From CAVVJA01 sp963801715 (lineage in GTDB: Bacteria; Actinomycetota; Actinomycetes; Mycobacteriales; Jatrophihabitantaceae), in contig CAWDGB010000005.1 of NCBI GenBank assembly GCA_963801715.1, positions 248,001 to 312,000 of the forward strand: a stretch of DNA of 64,000 nt, written 5' to 3'. The notes under the pieces were generated by a model. That model was given only the letters and a program-made list of their open reading frames with translations. It was not told where the DNA came from and made no database searches. The position numbers and the translations under genes were made by a program. Positions 49,036-58,324 of this stretch are shown piece by piece (within the stretch, counting starts at the first letter, position 1; each line of letters begins with the position of its first letter).

Positions 49036-50118
49036 ATGGGCAACATCCGCGTAGGCATCGTCGGCGTCGGCAACTGTGCCGCCTCGCTCGTCCAAGGCGT
49101 GCACTACTACCGCGACGCCGATCCGACGCAGAAGGTGCCCGGCCTGATGCATGTCAAATTCGGGCCGTATCACGTGCGGGACATCCAGTTCGTGGCTGCC
49201 TTCGATGTCGATGCCAAGAAGGTCGGTCGCGATCTGTCCGAGGCGATCTCGGCCAGTCAGAACAACACGATCAAGATCTGCGACGTGCCGCCGCAGGACG
49301 TCATCGTCCAGCGCGGCCACACCCTGGACGGTCTGGGCAAGTACTACCGCGAGACCATCGAGGAATCCGACGAGGAGCCCGTTGACGTCGTCGCGACACT
49401 GCGCGACGCCGCAGTGGACGTGCTCATCTGCTACCTGCCTGTCGGCTCGGAGCACGCGGCCAAGTTCTACGCCCAGTGCGCGATCGACGCTGGAGTGGCC
49501 TTCGTGAACGCTCTGCCGGTGTTCATCGCCAGCACCCCCGAGTGGGCGGCCAAGTTCGAGGAGGCCGGTGTGCCCATCGTCGGCGACGACATCAAGTCGC
49601 AGGTCGGTGCCACCATCACCCACCGAGTACTCGCCAAGCTGTTCGAGGATCGGGGCGTCGAGCTTCAGCGCACGATGCAGCTCAACGTCGGCGGCAACAT
49701 GGACTTCCTGAACATGCTCGAACGCGATCGGCTCGAGTCGAAGAAGATCAGCAAGACGCAGGCAGTGACGTCGCAGATCCCCGATCGTGACCTCGGCAAG
49801 CGGAACGTGCACATCGGGCCCTCGGACTACGTCGCATGGCTCGACGACCGCAAATGGGCCTACGTCCGGCTGGAGGGCAAGGCCTTCGGCGACGTCCCAC
49901 TGAACCTGGAGTACAAGCTCGAGGTCTGGGATTCTCCCAATTCGGCCGGCGTCATCATCGACGCGCTCCGCTGCGCCAAGATTGCGAAGGATCGCGGCAT
50001 CGGCGGCCCGATCTTGTCGGCGTCGAGCTACTTCATGAAGTCGCCACCGGTGCAGTACTTCGACGATGACGCTCGCGACGCCGTGCAGAAGTTCATCGAC
50101 GGCGCGGTCGCCCGCTGA
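49036..50118 (+). CDS. ino1: Inositol-1-phosphate synthase
   Basis: A 360-residue NAD-dependent enzyme that turns glucose-6-phosphate into L-myo-inositol-1-phosphate. VGIVGVGNCAASLVQGVHYY is the NAD motif; VPIVGDDIKSQVGATITHR and LQLNVGGNMDFLNM are family motifs (the second reads MQLNVGGN here). AAGGAG lies six bases before the ATG. Inositol feeds phosphatidylinositol and mycothiol, which fits the DinB, MDMPI and ArsC genes in this window. Confidence 0.95.
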   Translation: MGNIRVGIVGVGNCAASLVQGVHYYRDADPTQKVPGLMHVKFGPYHVRDIQFVAAFDVDAKKVGRDLSEAISASQNNTIKICDVPPQDVIVQRGHTLDGLGKYYRETIEESDEEPVDVVATLRDAAVDVLICYLPVGSEHAAKFYAQCAIDAGVAFVNALPVFIASTPEWAAKFEEAGVPIVGDDIKSQVGATITHRVLAKLFEDRGVELQRTMQLNVGGNMDFLNMLERDRLESKKISKTQAVTSQIPDRDLGKRNVHIGPSDYVAWLDDRKWAYVRLEGKAFGDVPLNLEYKLEVWDSPNSAGVIIDALRCAKIAKDRGIGGPILSASSYFMKSPPVQYFDDDARDAVQKFIDGAVAR

Positions 50119-50127
50119 GCCGTTGGA

Positions 50128-50189
50128 GCCTCCGCCAATCGGATCTGCCGCGCTCGCCAGGCTCGGCTACCCCCCGTATTGGCGCAGGC
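50128..50189. terminator. Long inverted repeat between ino1 and yqgE
   Basis: GCCTCCGCCAAT and ATTGGCGCAGGC pair at 11 of 12 positions with 38 bases between. It lies ten bases past the ino1 stop and just before the stop of the convergent yqgE gene. It could end both transcripts, although no T run is present. Confidence 0.45.
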
Positions 50190-50191
50190 TC

Positions 50192-50809
50192 TTAGTTCAG
50201 GGAGGGGTCGGGAGGATAGGTCGCCACCAGACTGAGCGGTGGCGGCTGACGGCGTAGCACCCGCGACCACAGCTCTCGCGGCTCCTCGCTGAACACATCC
50301 GCCGCGGATCCAGTGACGACGAACCAGGCACCCTGGGCCAGCTCACCGTCGAGTTGGCCCGCGGACCAGCCCGCGTGCCCGGCGAAGATCCGCAATTGCG
50401 TGGTCAACCCGGTTATCAGCGCGACGTCAGCGTCCAGATCGACGGTGGCGAGGCCGTCCATGAGGCGGCGCACGCTGGATTCGTCCTCGCCGACTCCGTC
50501 ACCGCCGACCTGGCCCAGGCACAGCGCACCGTCGACCAGGACGGGGCCACCCCCGAAGACCACCGACGGTTCGGAGACCGCGTCCTGCCAGAGCGGAAGC
50601 ACCTGACCGACTGGGGTGCGACTGGGCCGGTTGATGACCACGCCGACCGTTCCGCCGCTGTCGTGCTCGAGCAGGTAAACGACGGTCCGCTTGAAGGTGT
50701 CCTCGGTGAGCAGCGGCGCGGCGATGAGCAGCCGTCCCGGCGCCGGTTCCAGCCTGCGCACCGGGAACGACGGCAGGTGGTCTGGTCGCTCGGAGGACAC
50801 AGTGCACAT
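50192..50809 (-). CDS. YqgE/AlgH family protein
   Basis: A 205-residue protein from ATG 50809. GRLLIAAPLLTEDTFKRTVVYLLEHD is the family opening (cited by its ends), followed by GVVINRPSRTPV, VVFGGGPVLVDGALCLG and FAGHAGWSAGQLDGEL, all characteristic. The fold is known but the role is not; AlgH of Pseudomonas has been linked to alginate control. Mycobacteria carry it close to oriC as here. It is divergent from the MFS gene. Confidence 0.9.
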   Translation of the reverse strand: MCTVSSERPDHLPSFPVRRLEPAPGRLLIAAPLLTEDTFKRTVVYLLEHDSGGTVGVVINRPSRTPVGQVLPLWQDAVSEPSVVFGGGPVLVDGALCLGQVGGDGVGEDESSVRRLMDGLATVDLDADVALITGLTTQLRIFAGHAGWSAGQLDGELAQGAWFVVTGSAADVFSEEPRELWSRVLRRQPPPLSLVATYPPDPSLN

Positions 50810-50879
50810 CTTGCCGCGTTCGCGTACGCGGTGTGCCACTCGGCGCAACAAATCGCTCGCGGCCAGCTACCGTCAGACT

Positions 50880-52202
50880 GTGCACTATCGGGGCCACCTG
50901 CGCGTCGCGCTCGCTCGGCGCGACTTCCGGCGGCTGCTGTTCGTGCGTCTGCTCGGCCAGTTCGGCGACGGTGTGTTCCAGATATCGCTGGCCGGCGCGG
51001 TGCTGTTCAACCCGGAGCGGCAGGCCCACGCGGCCGAGGTCGCCGCTGGATTCGCGGTGATCCTGCTGCCGTACTGCCTCGTCGGGCCGTTCGCCGGCGT
51101 GTTGCTCGACCGCTGGTGGCGCCAGCGGGTGCTCGTGCTCGCGAACCTGGTCCGCGCTGTGCTGGTTCTGGGCGTCGCCGCCGAGGTGGCGGCGGGTGTC
51201 GACAACCAACTGTTCTACGTCTCAGCGCTGGTTGTCGTGTCTGTTAACCGGTTCTTCCTCTCGACGCTGTCCGCCTCGTTGCCGCACGTGGTCAATCCTC
51301 CGGAGCTCGTCACAGCCAATGCGCTGTCGACGACCTGCGGTGGGATCGCCGCCACGCTCGGCGGCGGTTTCGGTATCGCCATCCGGGCCCTGGCCGGGGA
51401 CACCAACGTGGGGTACGGCATCGTCGGCGCGCTGGCGCTGCTGCCTTATGTCGCGTCCGCACTGACCGCCCGCGGCTTCGCTCGGGTGGCCCTCGGGCCT
51501 GACGACGTGCACCGGTGCAATCGGGAGACGATGCGGGCTGTCGCTGCAGGTCTCGTGGCTGGTGCCCAATATGTCGCTCGCTTGCGGCCGGTGTGTTACG
51601 CGTTCACGGTGATCGGGATATACCGGTTCTGCTACGGCATCCTCACCATCACCACGTTGCTGCTCTACCGCAACTACCTGCCGGATGACGGCTTCTTCCG
51701 CAACGGACTCGCGGGTCTCGCGCAGGTCGTTCTCGGCGTCGCAGTCGGGTCTGCGCTGGCCGCAATCGTGACGCCGCCGGTCACCCGCCGGCTGGGCTTC
51801 GTACGGTGGGCGTCCATCCTGCTCATGACGGCGTCCTTTGCCGCCTTCGGCTTGATCCTCCCGTTCCGACTGCCCTTGCTGGTCCTGGCCGCCTGTGTGC
51901 TCGGCTTCACTTCTCAGGGCATCAAGATCTGTGTTGACACCCTGCTCCAACAGAATGTGGCCGACGATTTCCGCGGCCGGGTGTTCACCCTCTACGACAC
52001 GCTGTTCAACATGACCTTCGTGGCCGCGGCGGTCGTCACCGCCCTGCTGATCCCGGACTCCGGACATGCTCCTGCGGCCGTGGTCGCGATCGGTGTGGTC
52101 TTCGCGGTCACCGCGCTCGGCTACCTCCGCTTCCATGGCCGCGGTCAACTGGCGCCCGCGGCCTCCCCGGCCGAGACGGAGCCGCTTCCGATCGGCCAGT
52201 GA
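50880..52202 (+). CDS. Major facilitator superfamily transporter
   Basis: A 440-residue polytopic protein with 12 hydrophobic segments. The N-terminal RRLLFVRLLGQFGDGVFQIS, the loop LLDRWWRQRVLVLANLVRAV and the C-terminal DDFRGRVFTLYDTLFNMTF are typical of the actinobacterial MFS proteins next to cca. The start is GTG 50880 with no clear ribosome binding site, possibly leaderless. Substrate unknown. It is divergent from yqgE by 70 bases and convergent with cca. Confidence 0.85.
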   Translation: MHYRGHLRVALARRDFRRLLFVRLLGQFGDGVFQISLAGAVLFNPERQAHAAEVAAGFAVILLPYCLVGPFAGVLLDRWWRQRVLVLANLVRAVLVLGVAAEVAAGVDNQLFYVSALVVVSVNRFFLSTLSASLPHVVNPPELVTANALSTTCGGIAATLGGGFGIAIRALAGDTNVGYGIVGALALLPYVASALTARGFARVALGPDDVHRCNRETMRAVAAGLVAGAQYVARLRPVCYAFTVIGIYRFCYGILTITTLLLYRNYLPDDGFFRNGLAGLAQVVLGVAVGSALAAIVTPPVTRRLGFVRWASILLMTASFAAFGLILPFRLPLLVLAACVLGFTSQGIKICVDTLLQQNVADDFRGRVFTLYDTLFNMTFVAAAVVTALLIPDSGHAPAAVVAIGVVFAVTALGYLRFHGRGQLAPAASPAETEPLPIGQ

Positions 52203-52220
52203 CGATTGGCCGGTGCCGAG

Positions 52221-53645
52221 TCATTCGCCGTTGTTGGCCGACGCCCACTCGCGCAGGGCAGCCACCGCGCGGTCATGTCCGAGCGGACCGTGCTCGAGTC
52301 GCAGGTCCAGGAGGTACCGGTAGGCCTGTCCGACGCGCGGCCCCGGCGGGATGCCCAGCACCGCCATGATCTCGTGCCCATCGAGATCCGGACGGATCGC
52401 GTCGAGCTCCTCCCGCGCGCGTAATGAGGTGATCCGGGCTTCGAGGGCGTCGTAGCTCGTCGCGAGAGCTTCCGCCTTGCGCTTGTTACGGGTCGTGCAG
52501 TCGGACCGAACGAGCTTGTGCAGCCGATCGAGCAGGGGCCCCGCGTCGACGACGTAGCGGCGTACGGCGGAGTCGGTCCACTCGCCGCGTCCGTAGCCGT
52601 AGAAGCGCAGATGCAGGAACACCAGCTGCGCGACCTCGTCAACCAGCTGCGTCGGGTACCGGAGCGCCGAAAGCCGCTTGCGGGCCAGCTTCGCGCCAAC
52701 CGCCTCGTGGTGATGGAAGGTCACTTGCCCGCCGGGCTCGAAACGCCGGGTGGCTGGCTTGCCGACGTCGTGCAGTACGGCCGCCCACCGCAATACCAGG
52801 TCGGGGCCTTCGGTCTCCAGGGCGATGGCTTGATCGAGGACCTGCAGGGTGTGCGCGTAGACGTCCTTGTGCTGACCGTGCTCGTCTGCGGCCATGCGCA
52901 GCGCGGGCAGCTCGGGCAGGACGACGTCGGCGAGACCGGTGTCGACGAGTACCTCCAGGCCGCGCCGGGGTGCCTGGCCGAGCAGCAGCTTGGTGAGCTC
53001 GCCCGAAATCCGCTCGGCGGTGATGCGACCCAGCTCGCCGGACATCGACGACATCGCGGCACGGACATCCGGCGCGATTCTCACTCCGAGGGTCGCCACG
53101 AACCGCGCCGCCCGCAGCATGCGGAGCGGATCGTCAGCGAACGACTCTTCGGGCGTGCTGGGCGTCCGCAGTATGCCGCGCGCCAGATCGGCCAGCCCTC
53201 CGTACGGATCGCTGAATCGGCCGTCACCGGTCACCGACAAGGCCATGGCATTCATCGTGAAGTCGCGACGGCGCAAGTCGTCCTCGAGTGACCGCCCGTA
53301 CGCGACCTGGGGGTTACGGGACACCCGGTCGTAGCGATCCGCGCGGAAGGTCGTGATCTCGCATCGTTGCCCGTCGACCAGCGCGCCGACTGTGCCGAAG
53401 TCGATTCCGGTCGTCCAGGTGGCCTCAGCAATTGGGCCGACCAGTTCGAGCACCCGCTCCGGGTGGGCGTCGGTGGTGAAGTCGAGATCCCTGAGATCCG
53501 CGGAATCAGGGCCCCGCGCGAGCAACGCATCGCGGACCGGTCCGCCGACAAGGTGAAGCTGGTAGCCGGCCGAGTCGAACAGCGCGCCCAGTCGCTGCGC
53601 GACCGGCGGCACCGGCACCAGATCGGCAGGTCCACGGACGGTCAC
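52221..53645 (-). CDS. cca: CCA-adding tRNA nucleotidyltransferase with HD domain
   Basis: A 474-residue protein. The N-terminal polymerase beta fold has LVGGPVRDALLARG and the metal-binding DLRDLDFTTDAHPE (DxD); RRDFTMNAMALSV follows. A C-terminal HD domain (RWAAVLHDVGKPATRRFEPG, HHHEAVGAKLARKRL) gives phosphohydrolase activity. The family adds or repairs the tRNA 3' CCA end. The tRNA-Gly in this window lacks encoded CCA, consistent with its need. The GTG start at 53645 could be replaced by a nearby codon. Confidence 0.93.
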   Translation of the reverse strand: MTVRGPADLVPVPPVAQRLGALFDSAGYQLHLVGGPVRDALLARGPDSADLRDLDFTTDAHPERVLELVGPIAEATWTTGIDFGTVGALVDGQRCEITTFRADRYDRVSRNPQVAYGRSLEDDLRRRDFTMNAMALSVTGDGRFSDPYGGLADLARGILRTPSTPEESFADDPLRMLRAARFVATLGVRIAPDVRAAMSSMSGELGRITAERISGELTKLLLGQAPRRGLEVLVDTGLADVVLPELPALRMAADEHGQHKDVYAHTLQVLDQAIALETEGPDLVLRWAAVLHDVGKPATRRFEPGGQVTFHHHEAVGAKLARKRLSALRYPTQLVDEVAQLVFLHLRFYGYGRGEWTDSAVRRYVVDAGPLLDRLHKLVRSDCTTRNKRKAEALATSYDALEARITSLRAREELDAIRPDLDGHEIMAVLGIPPGPRVGQAYRYLLDLRLEHGPLGHDRAVAALREWASANNGE

Positions 53646-53684
53646 GGACGGCCAGCGTACCCATCGGGCGGTTACGATCGGGCC

Positions 53685-54236
53685 ATGTCCCGAGGCGCCT
53701 CGGACGCGCCCCGGCGCGGCCGGTCACAAGCGCGGAAAGCGCCGGCGGCCGGTCGAGACACTGCGGGCTCGTCCGGAGGCCGCACGCGTCGTCGCCCTCA
53801 CCTGCAGCGAGTCGACGAGACGAGCGCGGGCGGCCTCGTCGTCGACCTCGCTGAGGAGATTCCGCGGGGGGCGCTCATCGGGCGTACAGACCGCAGGGGT
53901 CGGCTGCTCTGGTCTCTGCCGAAGGGGCACGTCGAGCCTGGAGAGACCCCGGAGCAGGCGGCCATCCGGGAGGTTGCTGAGGAGACCGGGATCGCGGGGG
54001 AGATATTGGGGAGTCTCGGCACGATCGACTTCTGGTTCATCGCGGAGGGACGGCGGGTGCACAAGACCGTCCACCACTTCCTGCTGCGGGCCGTCGGCGG
54101 CGAACTGTCCGACGCCGACATCGAGGTCACCAAGGTCGAATGGGTGCCCTTCCCGCAGATTGCCGACCGGCTCGCCTACCCGGACGAGCGAGGCCTGGTT
54201 GACACCGCGGGGCGACTGCTCGCGGACACCGCGTGA
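53685..54236 (+). CDS. NUDIX hydrolase (MutT4-like)
   Basis: A 183-residue protein with a complete Nudix box GHVEPGETPEQAAIREVAEE (plus TGI), set in a small beta-alpha-beta fold. The first 45 residues are an Arg/Ala-rich, probably disordered tail. HFLLRAVGGELSDADIEVTK and the VEWVPFPQIAD strand complete the domain. The equivalent mycobacterial gene is mutT4, which hydrolyses nucleoside polyphosphate-type substrates. It opens a block of co-directed genes; its TGA overlaps the DUF6049 GTG. Confidence 0.88.
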   Translation: MSRGASDAPRRGRSQARKAPAAGRDTAGSSGGRTRRRPHLQRVDETSAGGLVVDLAEEIPRGALIGRTDRRGRLLWSLPKGHVEPGETPEQAAIREVAEETGIAGEILGSLGTIDFWFIAEGRRVHKTVHHFLLRAVGGELSDADIEVTKVEWVPFPQIADRLAYPDERGLVDTAGRLLADTA

Positions 54237-56440
54237 GTCGACTACGGCGAATCGGGCCACCAGCGCATCAGGCCGGGCGGCGACGCGGCAAACGGGTCTT
54301 CGCCGCATTCCTCCTCGGCGGGTTCGCGCTGGCCTCGACGCCAACGTCCGCCGGCGCGGTTGCGCCACTGACCGAATCGTCGGTGACCGTTCGGGTCGTG
54401 GACATGTCCCCGACGACGGCCACCGGAACGGCGAAACCGGCCCCGCTAACGATTACCGTCGCGCTGACGAACACCACCGGCCAGGCGCTGCGCGACGTCC
54501 AGCTCTCCGCTCAACGCGAAGCGCCGATCAGCCGCCAGTCCCAGCTGGACCAGCTGATGGCGCACCCGACCGCCGGTGACCCCAATGGCGTCCAACCCAT
54601 GCATGGGGTGGATCTCGGCAATCTGGCGGCCCACGCGTCCGCCCGGGTGATCTATCGCGCCACAACCAGCACGGTCGTGTCGGCCGCCGACATATGCCTA
54701 TGCCTCACCGGCGTCTATCCGATCGACTTCTCGGTGACTGCCACCGGGACCGACGGGGTGGCCACGCAGGTTGGCTTCGGGCAGACCTACCTGCCTTACT
54801 TCCAAAGCCAGCCTGAACGGGTGCAAATCAGCTGGGTATGGCCGCTGATCGACCGTCCGCACCGGCTCGACGACGACTTCACGTTCATCGACAACGCGTT
54901 GCCGGTGACCGTCGGAACTGGTGGTCGCCTCGACCGGATGCTCCGGGTCGCAGAGCAGGTCGCGCCCAACGTGCGGCTGTCGCTCGTTGTCGACGCCGAC
55001 CTGCTCGACGAGCTTGCGGTCATGGCAAGCGGGAAGTACGACGTGCTCGTGGGCGGCGGCAGGCGGGTCGCCGGCACGGACGGGCGTGTCGCGCAAGCCT
55101 GGCTTGCCCGACTGCGTGCGTTGCTCCCGCGCGTAGATCTGCACATCACGCCGCCGAGTGACCCCGACATCCAAGCCATCGTTCGGCAGCACCTGCCTTG
55201 GACGGCAACCCTCAGCGATGCCGCGAGTACGCGAGTGGCGGCCGCGCTCGGCGTCCCGTCTCTTGCCCCATTCGGCGACGTGTACTGGGCAACTGGTGGG
55301 ACGACCACACCCCAAGCGCTCGCGTCAGTCGTCGACCACGGCGCATCCGCGCTGATCCTCGACGACACCGCGTTTGCTTCCGACATCTCGGTTTATCCTC
55401 GGCCGGACGGGGTGACCACGCTCACCGCATCGGGGGTGAGCGGCCCGGTACGGGTGGCGGTGACTGATTCGGCGGTGCAAAAGTGGGCCGGTGCCGTGCT
55501 CGGCCGAGGCGGCCTCGGCACTGCCGCCCTTCCCCAGTTGGTGTCAGAGCTTGCCGTCCGGGCGGCAGATCAGCCGGATCAATCGCACTACGTCGTGATC
55601 ACGCCGGACCGGCATCTGGACCCGTCCGTCAGTCTCGTCACAAGGGCGATCCTCGAGACCGCGAGCACAAGTTGGTCAGAAGCGTTGCCGGTGCGCACGG
55701 CCCTGCGGCGCGTCCCGCCGACGGATCGCGGCGCCCTCGGAGGGGTCGATCCGAACCGGGAGATTTCCGCCGCTGTGGTGGGACAAGCGCTGGCGGCGGC
55801 GACCTTCGCCGACTCCTTCCGTAGCGCGCTTTCCCAAGCAGACGCCGTGAAGGTGCTCGGCGGCATTCCCTCGGCCGTCCAGCGGACGGTGTCGTCCGCG
55901 TGGCGCGACCGGCGGGCAGAAGGCGTCCAGACGGCTGCGGCCTTGACCACAATCGTCGCGAGCCTGCAAAACGGAGTGCAGATCGCGCAACCGGCGGTGG
56001 GCACGTACACGCTTGCCTCGAACAGTGCGCCGCTCTTCGTCACCGTGGTGAACTCACTGGCGGTTCCGGTCACCGTGCGGGTGAGCATCGAGACCGTCAA
56101 CAACATCGTTGGCTTCAGCGCGCAAACCCTGCAGCACGAGACGATTCCAGCCCGGCAACAGGTTTCGCTCCGCATGGCCGTCAAGGTGCAGCGGGCCGGA
56201 CGGTTCCAGGTGGACGCGACGCTAGCCACGCCAGACGGAACACCGCTGGGTCAGCCGGTGCGTCTTCAGGTCCGCAGCACGGCCCTCGGTGGCATCGGGG
56301 TGACCATCACCCTGGTGGCAACCGGGATCCTCGTCGTCGCGCTCATTGTGCGCTTCGTCCGCCGGCTCCGTCACCGCCGGTCACCGCCGCCTACCGACCG
56401 CTCGGCGCCGCCCGCCCAGCCGATGGCGGTGGGTTCATGA
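54233..56440 (+). CDS. DUF6049 family secreted/membrane protein
   Basis: A 735-residue protein with an N-terminal signal (RVFAAFLLGGFALASTPTSAGA), a long extracellular region of beta-sandwich character (VTVRVVDMSPTTATGTAKPA, LPYFQSQPERVQISWVWPLI, FVTVVNSLAVPVTVRVSI) and one C-terminal membrane helix (GVTITLVATGILVVALIVRF). It is the protein always found between the nudix and murJ genes in Actinobacteria (Rv3909 in M. tuberculosis), with no proved function. GTG start in a GTGA overlap with the nudix gene, and an ATGA overlap with murJ. Confidence 0.85.
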   Translation: MSRLRRIGPPAHQAGRRRGKRVFAAFLLGGFALASTPTSAGAVAPLTESSVTVRVVDMSPTTATGTAKPAPLTITVALTNTTGQALRDVQLSAQREAPISRQSQLDQLMAHPTAGDPNGVQPMHGVDLGNLAAHASARVIYRATTSTVVSAADICLCLTGVYPIDFSVTATGTDGVATQVGFGQTYLPYFQSQPERVQISWVWPLIDRPHRLDDDFTFIDNALPVTVGTGGRLDRMLRVAEQVAPNVRLSLVVDADLLDELAVMASGKYDVLVGGGRRVAGTDGRVAQAWLARLRALLPRVDLHITPPSDPDIQAIVRQHLPWTATLSDAASTRVAAALGVPSLAPFGDVYWATGGTTTPQALASVVDHGASALILDDTAFASDISVYPRPDGVTTLTASGVSGPVRVAVTDSAVQKWAGAVLGRGGLGTAALPQLVSELAVRAADQPDQSHYVVITPDRHLDPSVSLVTRAILETASTSWSEALPVRTALRRVPPTDRGALGGVDPNREISAAVVGQALAAATFADSFRSALSQADAVKVLGGIPSAVQRTVSSAWRDRRAEGVQTAAALTTIVASLQNGVQIAQPAVGTYTLASNSAPLFVTVVNSLAVPVTVRVSIETVNNIVGFSAQTLQHETIPARQQVSLRMAVKVQRAGRFQVDATLATPDGTPLGQPVRLQVRSTALGGIGVTITLVATGILVVALIVRFVRRLRHRRSPPPTDRSAPPAQPMAVGS

Positions 56441-58278
56441 CCGAAGATAGCTGGAGCGAGCCCGAGCTCTACGGCTCGGATCAGGTCGTCCTGCAGCCAC
56501 CGGACCAGGCCGATGTCGCGTGGGGCGTCACGACATACGTCGGGCCGAAGCGGTACCGGCCCGTCGCCAACAATCAGCTGCCGCATCCGACCGCGCAGGC
56601 GACTTCCGAGCCCGAGCTGCCACCGGCCGACGACAACCGCAGCCTGCTGGCGTCCAGCCGCACAATGGCTATCGGCAGCCTGTTCAGCCGAATCACGGGC
56701 TTCATACGCACCCTGGCAATCGCCGCCGCTCTCGGCGCCGCTGGCGTTGGCGACGCGTTCAACGGTGCGAACACGTTTCCGAACATGGTCTACGAGCTGC
56801 TCCTGGGCGGCGTGCTCACCAGCGTGATCGTTCCGTTGCTGGTCAACGCACAGGTACATGACAAAGACCGCGGTGTGGCCTACACGCAGCGATTGATGTC
56901 ACTGGCGACGGTCGCGTTGGCGATCGCGACCCTGCTCGCGGTCGCCGCGGCGCCGCTGATCGCACGTGCGTTCGTGGCCGAGCCCGCGAAGCGAGAGCTG
57001 ACCAGCATGTTCGCGACGCTGCTGCTTCCGGAGATCTTCTTCTACGGCATGGCCGGCATGTTCACGGCACTGCTGAACGTCAAGCACGTCTTCGGCCCGG
57101 GGGCCTGGGCACCGGTCGTGAACAACGTGATCGCGATCCTCACGGTGGGAATCTTCCTCACCCTGCCCGGCCCGCACACCTTGCTGCCGTCCACGATCAC
57201 GAATCCGCAGATCCTCGTCCTGGGCATCGGCACGACGCTTGGGATCGCGGCCCAGGCCGCGGTGCTGATCCCGTTCGTGCGCCGGACCGGATTCCGGTGG
57301 AAGTGGCGCCTACGCGGTACCCCCGAAGAGGAAGACCGCATGAAAGAGGCGGGGTCGCTGACCGCCTGGGTGCTCGGTTACGTGGCGGCCAGCCAGGTGG
57401 GTGTCGTCGTGATCATCAAGGTCGCGTTCGGGCTGAGCGACGGCGCGGTCACCAACTTCACGTTTGCCGACCTGCTCTTCCAGGTCCCCTACGGCGTGCT
57501 GGGGGTGTCGCTTCTCACCGCGCTGATGCCGCGCATGTCCCGGTCCGCCGCTCGGGGCGATACCGCGGCGGTGGTGGCCGACCTGTCTCTCGGCGCGAGA
57601 CTCTCCGCCGTTGCCCTGATTCCCGTGACGGCCGCGTTCATCGTTCTCGGGCCATCGCTCACCACGGCGTTGTTCATCGGGCGGATGACAGTCGATGAGG
57701 CTCGCCTGGTCGGTACGACGCTGGCCTGGGCGGCGTTCGGCTTGCTTCCGTTCGCGTTCGTCATGCTGCAGCTACGGGTGTTCTACGCCATGCGCGACGC
57801 CCGGACACCGACGCTCGTGAACATTTGCATGGTGCTGGCGAAGATCATCCTGGTTCTGCTGGCGCGCGAGGTGCTCTCCGGGGACGCTCAGGTGATCGCG
57901 CTGAACGTCTCCACATCCCTGTCCTACATCGTCGGCGCCGTACTCGGCCATGTGCTGCTCACCCGGCGATTCGGCCGGCTGGGATTTCGCACGGTGGCCC
58001 GGACCGTCTGCCGGATCGCCATCGCAGCTGCTATCGCCGGCGCAGTCGCATGGGGCGGCGTATACGTCGCGCACCTGATCGCCGGTTCCGACCGAGTCGG
58101 CTCGTTCGTTGCTCTCATTCTCGGCGGGATTCCCGCCATCGTGGTGTTCGTGATAGCGGGACGGGCGCTGCACATCTCCGAGCTCTCAGACATCCTCGGA
58201 GCGCTGCGGCGCCGGCCGGCAGCAGCGCCGCCGGAGCGCCAGTCCGCTACGTCCGAGCGGGAATCTCAGGGGCCGTAA
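56437..58278 (+). CDS. murJ: Lipid II flippase MurJ
   Basis: A 613-residue MviN/MurJ protein with about 14 membrane segments. An N-terminal cytoplasmic extension of about 65 residues precedes SRTMAIGSLFSRITGFIRTLAI, the standard first helix. Motifs include DAFNGANTFPNMVYELLLGG, PYGVLGVSLLTALMPRMSR and FYAMRDARTPTLVNICMV. It moves lipid II to the outer face for peptidoglycan synthesis. The mycobacterial MviN has a long C-terminal pseudokinase domain; here only about 40 charged residues follow the last helix, so FhaA-like control is absent. Confidence 0.93.
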   Translation: MTEDSWSEPELYGSDQVVLQPPDQADVAWGVTTYVGPKRYRPVANNQLPHPTAQATSEPELPPADDNRSLLASSRTMAIGSLFSRITGFIRTLAIAAALGAAGVGDAFNGANTFPNMVYELLLGGVLTSVIVPLLVNAQVHDKDRGVAYTQRLMSLATVALAIATLLAVAAAPLIARAFVAEPAKRELTSMFATLLLPEIFFYGMAGMFTALLNVKHVFGPGAWAPVVNNVIAILTVGIFLTLPGPHTLLPSTITNPQILVLGIGTTLGIAAQAAVLIPFVRRTGFRWKWRLRGTPEEEDRMKEAGSLTAWVLGYVAASQVGVVVIIKVAFGLSDGAVTNFTFADLLFQVPYGVLGVSLLTALMPRMSRSAARGDTAAVVADLSLGARLSAVALIPVTAAFIVLGPSLTTALFIGRMTVDEARLVGTTLAWAAFGLLPFAFVMLQLRVFYAMRDARTPTLVNICMVLAKIILVLLAREVLSGDAQVIALNVSTSLSYIVGAVLGHVLLTRRFGRLGFRTVARTVCRIAIAAAIAGAVAWGGVYVAHLIAGSDRVGSFVALILGGIPAIVVFVIAGRALHISELSDILGALRRRPAAAPPERQSATSERESQGP

Positions 58279-58324
58279 GATCGTTATGCCGGTCGACATC
58301 GTCGAATTTCGAGGACATCACCAC

